Below, in pieces: positions 12,147 to 24,413 of a DNA stretch of 64,000 nt. The first letter of the stretch is position 1. Each line of letters starts with the position of its first letter. A model generated the notes under the pieces. That model had not been told where the DNA came from. It ran no database searches and worked only from the letters and a program-made list of their open reading frames with translations. Origin of the DNA: Bryopsis sp. KO-2023 (lineage: Eukaryota; Chlorophyta; Ulvophyceae; Bryopsidales; Bryopsidaceae); contig BSYQ01000001.1 of NCBI GenBank assembly GCA_030272585.1, forward strand, positions 8,199,001 to 8,263,000, given 5' to 3'. Both the position numbers and the translations under genes were made by a program.

Positions 12147-15100
12147 ATGGCGGCGACATTTGTTGCGGACATTAAGCTACAAGACTCGAATGAGGTGTAC
12201 AATCGTCCCGTTTCAGCCATCCCTTTTTGTGTGATAGCTCCAATCAAAGCGTTCCAAAAATAGTCTTGGAAGATCCAGGTTGCAAGGATTTTTTTGAATT
12301 TCCTCAAAAAAATGGATATTTGCATGGATATTCCGAATTCAGAGGATATGATGATGTCCTGGGTCTGACCTGGAAGGTGGTGGTGTTTGTGTAGATCCTC
12401 CAGTTGCCGCTTTTGAGGCAAAAACCGTTGAAGAAATTATGGGACAAAGCGAACAAGAATCTTGCTGCTCTGGGGGTGGGCACCATCCACCAGCTGGATG
12501 ACACTTTGGAAAATTATTTACAGCATGCAGGGAAATTTTTTGGGAAGGATCCGACGAAATGGGAACAAGTCGGTACGGACTCGGAAAAAATGAACAAAAA
12601 AGTTTTTTTGGACTAGGGCGAGGTCATCCCTGTGCATTTGTCTGAGGATCACCTCTCGGTTGATCCATTAATGTAACTGAGCCGATGGCTTTGCTGAATT
12701 TCCCATGTTCAAATCTAGACTGCTAAGTGTTCCCCAAAAAATTGTTACTTGTGGAAGTCTCCATTCCGGCAAAGAATGTTCATGAATCATAGAATGTGCT
12801 TCGCTTGTTCGCCATTTTGATCGATGCTTTTCTTGGAACAGGAACGGATAAGGTTGATGTTGTGGAAGAGGGTGGGAAGCGCACCATCAAATCAACTGGG
12901 GTGTACTCGGGCACTGAATTGGAGCTATACATGGAGCACCCGTTTTTCGACGATCGGTTACCTGTGGATGATACGAATCCTGGATTGAATTTCAACGTCG
13001 ACAGGAAGCAAATCACCACAGACGAAGAGTGGAAAGAGGTCAGACTTCTTTTCGTTCAGCTCATTGCAAGCCAGACAAAAAGAATATACTCAACAAACCA
13101 AATGATCTCCACAATGGTCGGAACAACCAAATCGAGCCACGAAACATATCATGCACTTTCACTGGCTTTGGATGCATTTTTTCCCAACATTTTTCCACTA
13201 TCTTCCACATTTTTTGCTTCCCACACATTTCATTTCACCTCAGATCAGAAACCATGTGTTTTTGTTTCTCTTACTCAGATTGTGGATGATCAACCATGGA
13301 CACCCTCGATACGTCGGCAAATGTTGACTAGATATTTGAATGCCAAGCTGGTGAGCAACGAGCCAGAATTGCAAAAGGAAGGGGCACATGCACTCTGGGA
13401 GTTGGCCGTGAACAAAGACCACCATGCCGACTTGCCAAAAGAGAGAGTGTGCGCATTGCTGGAATCTGTTGATTCCACTGATCTGGAGGTGACCACACTC
13501 ACATTCAAAAATGAACAGCACCTGTTCCGATTGGGATGTGCATGTCTCAATTTCAAGAAGCCACATCCTTGTGGAGCCCCACCACCCTCTTTGTTAATCG
13601 TGTGACTTTCCGGTTCGTCTGATAAACAGTTGTGTAATGGTTCCAGGTTGCACGATTGTCCGCGGCGGCGATTTGGGCATTATCCACTTCATCCATTCAA
13701 AGGCAAACGTTCACTGAGCTGAATGTTGTGCAGACTTTGATCGGTGTGGCTCAGAAAACATTGAAAATGTCAGTGGTTCCAAACGAGACCCCGGATCCGA
13801 AAGAACCCACCGAATCTCAGCGGGACGATTTGCAGGTAGACTGACTGATAAAGTTGCCAGGAAATACTGCAGGTTTAGGTCAGGAGCTCGTCGAGGATGG
13901 CTGTGCCGATTTAACTTTGCTGTGTGGCTGGGAGCGTTTTTCTTCTCGAAGATAATGTGTAAAACATCTCTGCCCATCCAATGGTTTCCAACAATGTCGT
14001 TGCAGCTTTCCAGGCGTTCGTCCTTGGGTCACTTTCAGTTTTGCTGGTGGACCGTGTTTGCCGGGCTCCCCTCATTGCACTGGAGCCCGACCTCAACACC
14101 ATCGTCACCATGTGCCAAGATTTGGAGGGGTACAATGAGAAGTGGGGCTTGGAAAGGCGAGTGGTGGCATGCAAAATGCTCACTGGGATCATTCAACGAG
14201 ACCACGAAGTCCGCATGAAAATCATCGATAATGGACGAATCAAGATAATTCTCGAACTTCTGAATGGAAAGGTAGGAACACGGAGCATTCCATGTGGAGA
14301 TTGTGGCCCCTCCCTCTGGCCCCCCCCCCTGGATTTTGATTCGACACTCAGGTTTGCTCGGTTGCCTCCGTTTCGCTCAGGGATGCGGGTCAAAAATGAT
14401 CCAATTCTGCATGGCATCGATACTGGCCACCCTGGTGCTGGATGACGATGCCATGGAACTGATCAACACCAGGAAGGAATGCACCCTCATGATGGAGTGG
14501 TGCCTGGTGCTGCTGGCTCGCACCATCGAATCGCTGCGACCGAATGACAAGCAGCTGGATCCATCCAAGACTCAAGAGGAGGTGGAATTGGACAGAAATG
14601 TGACCGTCCGGATAGCGGAAGGCTGTGCGCAAGCAATCTGGGGATCCGCCTATTTCTGCGCACTGGACAGTGCCCATGAGATCACACTCGATCACATGCT
14701 CCAGCTTTCGGAGCTCGGGATCGAAACCGTCCAGAATCAAACGGTGTGTTGCATGTGATCACAGTCAACAATATCTGATGGGTTGCTTTTTCTGCAAACT
14801 CTATATCAGATTGAATTCATCCAAGTGTACGAAATTTTTTCAAATAATGGTGAACATGGAGATTTGGGCGATTCTTGACCGATGGGTGGCTCAGGTCCCA
14901 TTAGGTCGAGTCACCCACTGCATCAGCGCGACATTGGCAACTTTCTGCTCGGAGTTCGAATGTGCGACAACCCTGATGTCAGACCCCAAAGACACCACCC
15001 TCAAAACGCTGATGTTCTTCCTGAGCGTCGAGGACAAAGCCAGCTTCACTGGCTCCGGCCATGTTCGAGCTGCAGCTTGCACCGGACTGGCCTTTCTCGC

Positions 15101-18100
15101 CTGTCATAGGATTGGAGCTCAGGGAGATGAGTGTCTGACTGGGCCATTCAGAGAGAAGCTTCTGGACATCGGTGCATTTGGAGGTTTGCTGTTGGCAGCT
15201 CTGGAACCCCCTGAAGAAGAGCAGTTCAAGACCATCATCGAGCAATCCGCTGCAGTTGGTGTCATGTACTTATCCACAATGGTATGACCAGTGATTCAGA
15301 ATTCACCTACGCTCTGATTTGCTCATTATTGATGAAATTGGGGTGCCAGGATGGTAAGGGTCAATGTGGCTGTGCAGGCTGGGGACGTGGATGCAGGCAG
15401 TCTCTCAGCTTTGACTTCCTTGCTGAACAACACTCAAAATGTGGAGATGGTGGAATATTTGATGGCAGCGATGTGGATCTTGTTGAGAAACCCGAACAAC
15501 AGAAGAGCGTTGAGCACTGCATTTTCGGAGAACCCCGCCAACACCATAACACGTGACATCCACAGCAAAATTCAGGATGCGATCGAGGTGTACGGTGTGC
15601 AAGAGAACATGGCAGCGGTCAGGAGGGATTCGATGTGTGTGGATGAGCTGGACAATCGAATACCGAAGGAAGGCGAGATTGAGGGGGGGGATTGCACTGA
15701 GGCCATCCCCAAGAACGAAGAGGAATCTGCCTTGTCCAAGGAAGGCCAGGAATCTGCAGGGGCTGGTGATAAGGAGAACCTCCAGAGAAGTACCGGAGGA
15801 ACAGAGCCAAATGGAGCCCCTGAAACTGGAAACCCTGAGAAAACTGGAGCCCCTGAGGATGGCATCATCGAGGAGGGGGCACCGGACGACGAGGCACTGG
15901 AAAGTGACTGGGGTTTGGATACTTTGGTCAGAGTCGGGGAGAATTGGCTGCCAAGAATAATGCTGCTGAACGTGGCGAGCGATGATTCGGACGCTCCCTT
16001 GCTGAAATTGTTCGAGTTTCTCAGTGCCAGCTTGTGCCTGTTCATGGTGGAGGATGTGGACGAGCTACCCCTAAATTCCATTGCAACCTTCGAATATGGG
16101 GCTCTGGCAGCCTCCAAGAGGTAATATTGAAATGTGGTGCATCCGGATAAACAGCTGCACAGCTACCTTCTGTGACATGTTTTTAATCAGTGCGAATCTT
16201 GGTGGGTGTGCAGGAAGGGCTGGTTCACAGTGAATGCACCGTTGCCTGACATCGACTCCACTCAGCCGGATATGATCGAACGAGCACTGCACATTTTGAC
16301 CCAGCTTCTCCATCTGACGATCCCAAGGGCATGGAAAACGATGCAACTGTGTTGTGCTACCCTTTGGAATGTCACATGCCGTTCTCCAGAAATCCAGAAG
16401 AGGGTGGTCGAGCTCGGCATTTTCGTCCCTCTTCTAGACATTGTCAACAGGTAACTTTGCTTAGAAAAAACAACACTAAAAAACAGTCATATTTCAAGCA
16501 GACAAAACAAGCAAACCAATGTTTATGGGAATATCACTAGGCCATCTTTTTCTAAAACCATTTATGTCCCTACAGAAGCACATGGCCTGCCTCCCTGCGT
16601 GAATGCGCATCAGGGCATCTCCAAAATCTCGCAGAGTATTGGCCAAACGTTTGCTGCATGGGTGGATTGATGCCCCTCCTGAGATCCTTGGTCACACTTT
16701 GCAACTCCTCCGTCCCTCTTTTGGAGCACAACGGTGCTAGGGGCATCGCCCGTGCAACTTTTCACGTCCCTGATGGATGTAATGCCCCTCAAGCAACATT
16801 GGATGAGTGCAAAGCCGGTGTTGCTCAAGCGGGGGGCATCACAGCATTGACTGCCCTACTGCAACGATTGAACCAGAAGTACGCTGCCTTTAGGCCCCAA
16901 AGTCCATTCAGTGTCATCAGTGGTTTCGGTGCTTGGGTGTGAGGGGTCGGTTTTATGAAAAGTAAATGTGGCGGTGTGTTGAATACAGATACTCCATGCT
17001 GAAGAATGGTGAGGTGCTGTCCCCTCCGAGGTCACCTCTGTTGGCTGACTTTGAGGATGATCCTACCCAGTATGAGAAAGACATGGAAAACATTGATGCC
17101 GTGCTCAGCACTTATCGAGCGGTCTTAACCTCCCTGGTGAACGTTTCGACTCTGAAGATCAATCAGGTGGGGCATCGAGCTCATTAATTTTGGCTGTTTT
17201 CTATCCTTGTTATATGATTTCTTTTTATCATGCAACAAACGATCGAATGTCAGGTCTCTGAGGATCCCTTGTTTGTTCTGTGGCTGCAGCTGAAGCTTGG
17301 CAAGTGTGCTCTTTTTACTTTGCTGGGGACGAACTGTCTGTTTGCGGAGAGAGGGGGTCCAGACTACAAATCCGAGCCTGAGGGGGCTCTCGTCACTCTG
17401 TGCAGCGCTGTGATTCAGAACTTATCATTGCACCCCAAAAACCGAACGCGGCTGTACAAGGCAGAGCTGAGGGGGTCCCTGGCTTTTGGGAGGGGTCTTG
17501 GGCTGGACTTTGCTGAGCAGGAAAGATCCAGTGTGAAAACTCCAATGAGTCCGACAAAGCATTCTTGCCCCAGCCCACCGAGGTCCCCACTGAGAGGAGC
17601 CAGGCCTGGATCGCCAGATCACAATCGGCAACTGGCTGCTTCTCATCGACCCAAAGTCGTGTTTCCTCCCATTTGTGACGAGAATATTACTATGCGAACG
17701 AATTTGAGTAGGAGACAGAGCAGGGCTAGCCCGAATATATTGTCAGGTATGGTGTCCTTGGAGCCCAATGCACCACCTCAGTTTCTGTGTGCTTCCCTTT
17801 GGTAAAAGTCTGAACGACTCTTGTGCAGGCCCAATATTGAAAACGTATGAATCTGAGCCAATTGAGGCCAGAAACCTTGAACTTGAGGAGAACCCAAAAA
17901 GGAGATTTATGACTTGGCTGGACACCACTTTTGGTGAAACCGAAATCTCAAACGGACTCATCCCTCCCCCAAAGAACAAGCAAAGGTACACCCCCAGCAC
18001 ACACACACACTCCCAAGCTTCAATATTTCTTGGGGAAAGGCTCTGGAAAACAGATGATTGAACTGTGTCTGGAGATCTCTAAGCGAATTTCTGCTGTGTC

Positions 18101-21100
18101 TGATTCTCACAGCTTCAGGCTTCCCATGGTCGACTCGGAGGGCAACTGGATCAATGGACGCAACCCAATGCCTGCAGTGAATAGCTTGCTCCAAAGACCG
18201 CTCTGTCATGTCTGGGAAGACCCACACACTGTCGACCAAACCCCAGATGCACGTTGGAATCCAGGCATCAGTGAGTATATCGAGCCGAGGAGAAGGCTAG
18301 GAATGGGTCCGACCGCCAGCACCTTGCTGTGCACGAAACCTCCAGAGCTTGGGACTGGAAGGTGAGAGATGCCTAGGATTCTCCCCTCACCAATGTCTTG
18401 GAAGATTGCCCCAAATGAATTCCATCTGGTGAAATGCCAGGTTTTCTGAGAAGATGTCGAGCAACCGCCCCACCACATGCGATCGATTCCAAGGGAGGGT
18501 TCCTATGACAGCCCTGCAGTTTTCACAGCAGAAGGAACAAGAGTCCACCAGTGACTCGCACAAGGATGGAAAGGAAGGGCATGATCCCAGCAGAGTCTCA
18601 TTGAAGGTGGGAGTGAACCACTCACTCTCCTAGGAGGCAAATGCTTGAAACAAAACTGCTCCATACACCCAAAGGAGTCCTCTTGTTTTTCTCTGTTGGG
18701 TGGAGTATGAGCTGGTCGGACTAACTCAGGCCGCACTGATCTTCAGGTCGCCATCTCTCCAAAGCGCCAGCGCACAGTAATATCCTTCGAAGATTGCCTC
18801 AGCATCGACAGCGATTTGAGAAGACCGCACCTCACCATGTTTGAACATGTGGATGGTGCCCGAGTGTCGGAGAGTCTGTTCCCTGACTACACGCTCCCAA
18901 ATGGAAAAAAGACCTTTTACTACTACGACAGCGGCTCCATGATCAACGAGGTGGCAATGGACATTCTGCCCCCTCCAGAGCGACCCACCTCTGTACCAGC
19001 AGCTCTGCAGCAATCCATGCCTTTGGCTGAAGTTTTGAACTTGATTGCCAAACCTCCTGGGAGGTATGGAGGTCCCCATTTTCCATCATTTCTCTCCAAA
19101 TTTGATTTTTTTTGTTCACTTCTGGAGTATCAGAGGCGCCGATGACCTGGCAAGAACTCACCCACAACAGCCTGTCCCCAGTTCTCGACTTTTGATGCTA
19201 TCTGTGTGTGTTCAATCGATCTTCAGTGCACCACCGTTTATTCCATACAAGCCAGTGCCGAGACTCGTCCCTCTGCCAGACAAGCACACACTGTCAGTCA
19301 AGTACCCGGAGAGCCTGGACACATCGACCTTTGGAGACTTGAGGGAGGACAACCTTCAGTTGGTGATCGTGGCAAAAAACATCGTGAAAACCAAAACATC
19401 AACGACAACTGAGAAGATCGAGGTGCAACCCCAGGAAGAGAGGGAGCCGTGGACCTTGCCGATGTCTATTTTCAAACCCAGGGTCAAAGAGTCTGATGCC
19501 AAGGATTACTGTGACACCCCCAAGGTAAGCCAGAACTTAAGCCAGGATTGTCTTGCTGGATACTGGGGTGGGTGCTTGATTTATGATTCTGAGAAATGTT
19601 CTGTTGTATGGCTCAGGTTGTGGACAACATGTTCGAAAGGGATTGGGCGAGGTGCTGCCAGAAAGAGAAGTTTACTTCCATGCTGTGTAGGGAGGCCAAG
19701 AACACCAAAACTCAAAAGGACGACAAAACCATAATCAAGGAGATGCACGATGTGCTGAAAGGGTGCTACCAGAAATTCGTGTCGGCGTTCGTCTATTATG
19801 CCTCCACGGGGGGTGGGGATCCTTATCATATGACTCTGAACTCCTTTACGTCTTTCTTGGACGACTGTGAGATTCCCGATCACGAGTCCCAGGCTATTAA
19901 GCGCAGCGACTGCGACACAATATTCATTGTGGCCAACTTCATCATGGACAAAAAATCCAAGGACAATGCCGTCAATAACGAGCAAGCTCTGATGCGCTTT
20001 GAGTTCATGGAAGCCATTGTTCGTATCGGTATGTCAATAGCCCGCCGCCACTGAGAAAACGCTCAGCACGTTGTAATCCACACCAACACCAACGTACAAG
20101 GCTTTACGAATTTGATAAGTTGTTTCGCGTTACATAACGATCCTATTTTTTTGAAGGGGGGGGGGGGGAGGGTGTAAAACGGATGTTTTTGTAAAATGAG
20201 TCAAAACGGATTAATTTCCTTAAAAATATCCAAGGAACTGCTGACTATTTCCAAAAAGACCACAATATCGAAAGTTTCAACAAGAGAGTCCTTCAATCCC
20301 TTATAAAATAACAAAATCTCAACGTTAAAGGACGCTGGAGAGACTTATGCTCGTAGTCCTGAACGTGGAAAAGAACCACTTTCATATGTCGTTCGAATTT
20401 GCAGGGCTGCAAGGAAAGTGGGTAGGTTTGACGCAGAAATGTCGCGGTACAATGCTCGTACGTTCGGAATGATCGTTTTTGGAGTGACTCATTTCGTAGT
20501 AAGGCTTTCCATGCCAACCAAAGCGTGCGGGTCTGACAGAAATTTAGGATGGTCCCCCCACAGAAGCACCCCGAGGGTAATTGGCCGAAAAGAAGGCATA
20601 TTTAGCATCCTCACAATATAAGAAAACTCGGGCCGCTTTCAAAACTTAAGAAATCGATTACTTCGGCCTATTTTACAAAATTTCCTGATTCCCCCCTCCA
20701 ATTCCTAAAAAAAGGAGGGGGGGGGGTAACGCGAAACAACTTTTCAAGTTCGTAAAGCCCAAACTAATGCGGCCCAATGAATGTAGGTATCTCGAAATAC
20801 ATCAAGAGCCAGGAAACTGACGACATTTGCCAATCGGTTCAAATGCTCATGGACCAAAACATCTATCCCAACCTCCCCTTGCCTGCCACCATCGAGCCCA
20901 ACGACTTCAGGAACTCTCGACTCTACACGGAGGAGGTGGACTTGCTCTACAAGAAACACATTGTCCTGCTGAAGGCGTTATACAGCCGATATCGTTTGAA
21001 ACCCAGTGGAGGCGGCTTGCGACCGAAGGTTCTCAAAATCGACGGCTGGCTTCAGCTGTTTGATGATACGAAACTGGTGGACACGCACTTCACGTTGCAG

Positions 21101-21634
21101 GTACGTGTCGCTAAAGAAAACGAGAATATGAAAGTTTGCTCCAGGGGTTTCGTTCTAGGCGTCTTTATTGTAACGCCCTTTTCTGAGAATCTTTGTGTTG
21201 GTTCGTAACGCCTTCAGGATGCGGTTCTGTGCTTTTTGTGGAGTCGAATGATTGTGCAAGACGAAGTGAAGGACTTTGGAAAGTATGAAAGCATGACCTT
21301 TGTGGACATGCTGGAGGGCCTGGGCAGAGTGGCCGAGATGAAATCACTGCCATCAATGTTGGACCTGGATGATGCTGGCTACGAGAACATGTTTGAATGG
21401 GCAGCTGAAAAGGAGCAGAAGGGAGAAGAGGGGGAAAAGCAAGATGTCTTCAGGAGAAGGCCTTCAGGGGAATTAGGCATCGAAAAAACGCGACCTCTGG
21501 TTGTGAAACTGGAGGGACTTCTAGACCTCATATTCCGGCGCCTGTACTTCGATCCATCGCAGCCGGAAAATGAGTTCACGCATGACGCGCTTCTCAAAAT
21601 GGTCAAGAAAATTGATAAGGACATGGGGCCTTGA
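12147..21634 (+). CDS. Giant armadillo-repeat protein, uncharacterised
   Basis: This multi-exon gene encodes roughly 2,050 residues. Supported exons include 12147-12194, 12395-12568, 13279-13488, 13647-13835, 14014-14271, 14381-14743, 14895-15281, 15378-16120, 16214-16450, 16576-16878, 16989-17166, 17254-17746, 17829-17985, 18113-18361, 18441-18606, 18747-19063, 19227-19524, 19617-20028, 20787-21100 and 21218-21634, each frame-consistent. The N-terminal half has ARM/HEAT-like helices (e.g. EGAHALWELAVNKDHHADLP, CCATLWNVTCRSPEIQKRVV) with an acidic insert near 15700-15900. A Ser/Pro-rich linker follows. The C-terminal third holds MFEHVDGARV, LFPDYTLPNGKKTFYYY and FIPYKPVPRLVPLP, then two long helical blocks. 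The 12600-12850 junctions are unresolved. Location between IFT27 and DNAAF1 hints at, but does not show, a ciliary role. No function is assigned. Confidence 0.8.
20100..20759. mobile_element. MITE-like element with 34-bp terminal inverted repeats
   Basis: The intron 20029-20786 of the ARM gene is almost filled by a 660-bp unit. Its ends are 34-bp inverted repeats at 20100-20133 and 20726-20759, matching at about 31 of 34 positions and starting GGCTTTACGAA. CAA flanks both ends and may be a 3-bp target duplication. Long G-runs sit just inside each end (about 20157-20171 and 20716-20726). No transposase-like frame is present, so it would be non-autonomous. The right end lies only 27 bp before the splice acceptor. 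Confidence 0.75.
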
Positions 21635-21696
21635 CGTCTGGAGTGTGTGGATGTAGAACGCCACTTTTTGAAACCTGTTCAAAACGCATACCGTTG

Positions 21697-23794
21697 TCAC
21701 ATTTGCTCCCCTCGTCCCGTCGCGACTGCGCTAATAGTATACCTTTCCAGTGGATCTACGTCTTCCCCAAATTCCATTTCCCACTCAGAATCATCACTAT
21801 CGTCAAACTCCAGCTCGATCTGACCCCCACTGCCTGCGGAAGATTGAATTGCTAGAAAGCTTGTGTCGCTTTCTTCTACAGTCGTTTGACTAGAGACCGG
21901 CAAGTTTTCACTTTTCCCTTGTTGATGTGTTGCTTCATCACCCGGTGCTCTATGCCTTTCTTCTCCCCGCTCTTCTACATCGTCAGCGACTGGGGTGGTG
22001 GTAGCATCCATGTTCGCCAGATTTGATTGTTCGAGTGGCGCTGCTTCGAGCTGTTTTCGGCTGCCGAGCTCCAAAGCCATGCTCCATAACGTTTTGTAGT
22101 TCTTGGTTCCCCACACTCTTGGGCTCTGTGTTGATTCTCTCGCTTCAAGACGCTCTCGAGTTCGTCGACCACATCGATCCGCTCGGAACTGGCGCACTCC
22201 CTCTTTTATTTGGGCCACCATATCCTTTTTTCGCATTTGATCAGATGCATGCGGCGTCTCCGACCTTTCCAGTGACTCCTCGTTATCGATATCCGCCTGG
22301 AATTCTGTGGTATTATCGACCTTCAATACATCATCTCTCTCCATAGTGGTCGAGCCATCTGACATGCGTTCTTCAGCCTCTTGTTCCTCCGTCTGACGGG
22401 CAGTTGACGAAGCATCTCCACATGAATCAACAAGAATTGCATCTCCTGTATTATCTGTTTCTTCCATCTTCAGCTCAGCAGAACCGAGTTCTCCAGCCTC
22501 ATTGACATGTACTATCTGAACGGAAGGATCCTCTTCAGTGGGTGGTTCATCCTCAACCACCTCCATGTGTTCAACGACATCCTCTGCTTCATCCTCACTT
22601 TCTCCTGAGCACGGCCAAACTCTCAAAAAGGATCCATCACTGATACTCGAGCCGCATTTGAGATACGTGCCGACATACCTATTGGAACTGCCCTGAAGCG
22701 CATTGGATCATATGGGAACGGAGGTGATATTTTCGCTTTGTTTTTTGCACGCTCAACCATGTCGTTGAACTCTTGCAAATGCTGAGCGCGTTTGTCGTCC
22801 TCCTCCTTTCTGATATGCTCTCTCATGGCTCGCTCCGCGCTCACGCCGCCCTGTGTGAAGGCTTGAGCTAAACGGCGATCCTTCTCAAAGCAGGGACTAT
22901 CATCGAAATGGTTCAAACTGGGCATTTCTGCCAGGACTCGCTTCCGGTATGACCTGAGAAAAGGCACTCTTGCATATGTTAAAAGTCGTTCCACAATCGG
23001 CACTTCAAGATACCTTCCAGCTTTTCCTCCACCTCACCTGATGGCTGTGACGAATGGGTTGCCAGCGAGCCTCAGGAAAGAGAGGCTGCCTAAACGGATC
23101 ACGAAGTCGAACGCTTCCGCATCTTTCAATTGGTTTTTAGAAAGATCGAGGGATGTGAGGCATGGACACTGGCTCAAGTGCTGGATATCAGCCTTCGTTT
23201 GCAATTTGTTGCAGGATATGTTGAGTGTGGAGAGCAGTGGAAGGCATGAAAGATTGTCTATGAAGTGGATGTCGTTCTGTGACAGATCAAGCGTCTGTAA
23301 TTTCATGAGCATCTCCATGCCTTCGATATTTCTGATGATGTTCTGACCAAGGTAAAGGCATCTCAATTCTCGCAGCTTCTCCAGACCCTGGATCGTGCAT
23401 ATCGCGTTGCACTCCAAGTAGAGCGTCTTCAATCCCGTGTATTCCTGAGATTGTGGAAAAGCAGAATACAAGGCGGTTTGATGAGCAGAAAAATCACTTT
23501 ATACAGCAACAACAAGCGAATGCACGCAATTAAAAAGCGGCCAACGTCCAAATCGAAGACAAGAAGAACGCTTCACTTACATCAAGATTCTCCAATTTGG
23601 TGATTCCCTTGTGCTGCAAATACAATATGTCATTGAGCTCTGGAACGCTTGCGTATCTGGATTTCCGCACAATGCATCTTCAGCTGTGATGCAACAAATT
23701 TGACATGCAAGCTCATCGGCATCAGGAAAGAATCTCACAATTTCAGTTCTCTGCAGAGCTTTTTCAGGCTCTTTGGGGTAATCTCGAACGCCAT
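21697..23794 (-). CDS. DNAAF1: Dynein axonemal assembly factor 1 (LRRC50/ODA7)
   Basis: DNAAF1 is a cytoplasmic leucine-rich-repeat protein needed to preassemble axonemal dynein arms. Five exons (23794-23739, 23656-23581, 23444-23038, 22953-22679, 22604-21697) give 573 residues in one frame. The start reads MAFEITPKSLKKLCREL. Exon 2 gives LNDILYLQHKGITKLENLD, and exon 3 continues EYTGLKTLYLECNAI with about five LRRs of the SDS22-like type. The LRR cap has RSYRKRVLAEMPSLNHFDD. The C-terminal 300 residues are acidic and low in complexity, ending in a DDSDDSEWEMEF cluster. The frame is open upstream to 23926, so an earlier start is possible, but MAFEIT aligns best with the family. It is tail-to-tail with the ARM gene, 62 bp apart. 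Confidence 0.93.
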
Positions 23795-24413
23795 GGCTTG
23801 CTGGGGTGTAAAACGATCCTTGGGTGGGGGCAAACTTCGTTTCCGTTCAAATGAACGTCTTCGATCCACCAGGTTTTGAATCACAAGACAAAGAGAAAAA
23901 GTCAGACATGCGGACCAGCCCAACAATGCAAATGCGACGGTGTTGGCGACGACATGGCAGTCGTTCCAGAAACACTAGACGAGACGAGTGCGGTTGGAGG
24001 TGAGCAACGCGCGATCATTAACCAGTTTAAGGATTCTTTCTCCAATCATTGGAGGCGACCAGTTCACGCAGTTCCTTGTGCGGCGACGGCTCCACTCGTG
24101 CTTGTGGTGGTTGTCTGGTTCGCAAGGATTGTTTTTTCTGGGTTCGATCAGGACCCACCATCACTGACTGCGGTGGTGCTAAATTTAGAAGGCTAATTTC
24201 TGTGTGGTTTCCCAGAGTCGCCTGGAGGGTGGCTTCTGCAAAGTTCATTTCATGAATCGCATAAGGAGGGACCTCATCCAAAACTGGGCAGGTGGTTAGC
24301 AGCGAATCAAACCTCAATGTTATTTTTTTTTTGGGGGGGGGGTGAACATTTGATGCAAGCTTTTTCTATTGTTTTATCGAGTCATATTGACATTGGATAT
24401 ATCTGATGATCAG
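23795..24413. other. Divergent intergenic region
   Basis: The interval lies between the DNAAF1 start (-) and the OPR-like gene (+). Open frames occur on both strands at 24027-24317, but none has a supported start and splice pair. A T10/G9 tract lies near 24323-24342. Promoters for both neighbours are expected here. Confidence 0.4.

Noticed and set aside
24027..24317. Open frames on both strands between DNAAF1 and the OPR-like gene
   Set aside because: No supported start codon or matching splice partner, and no motif on either strand.
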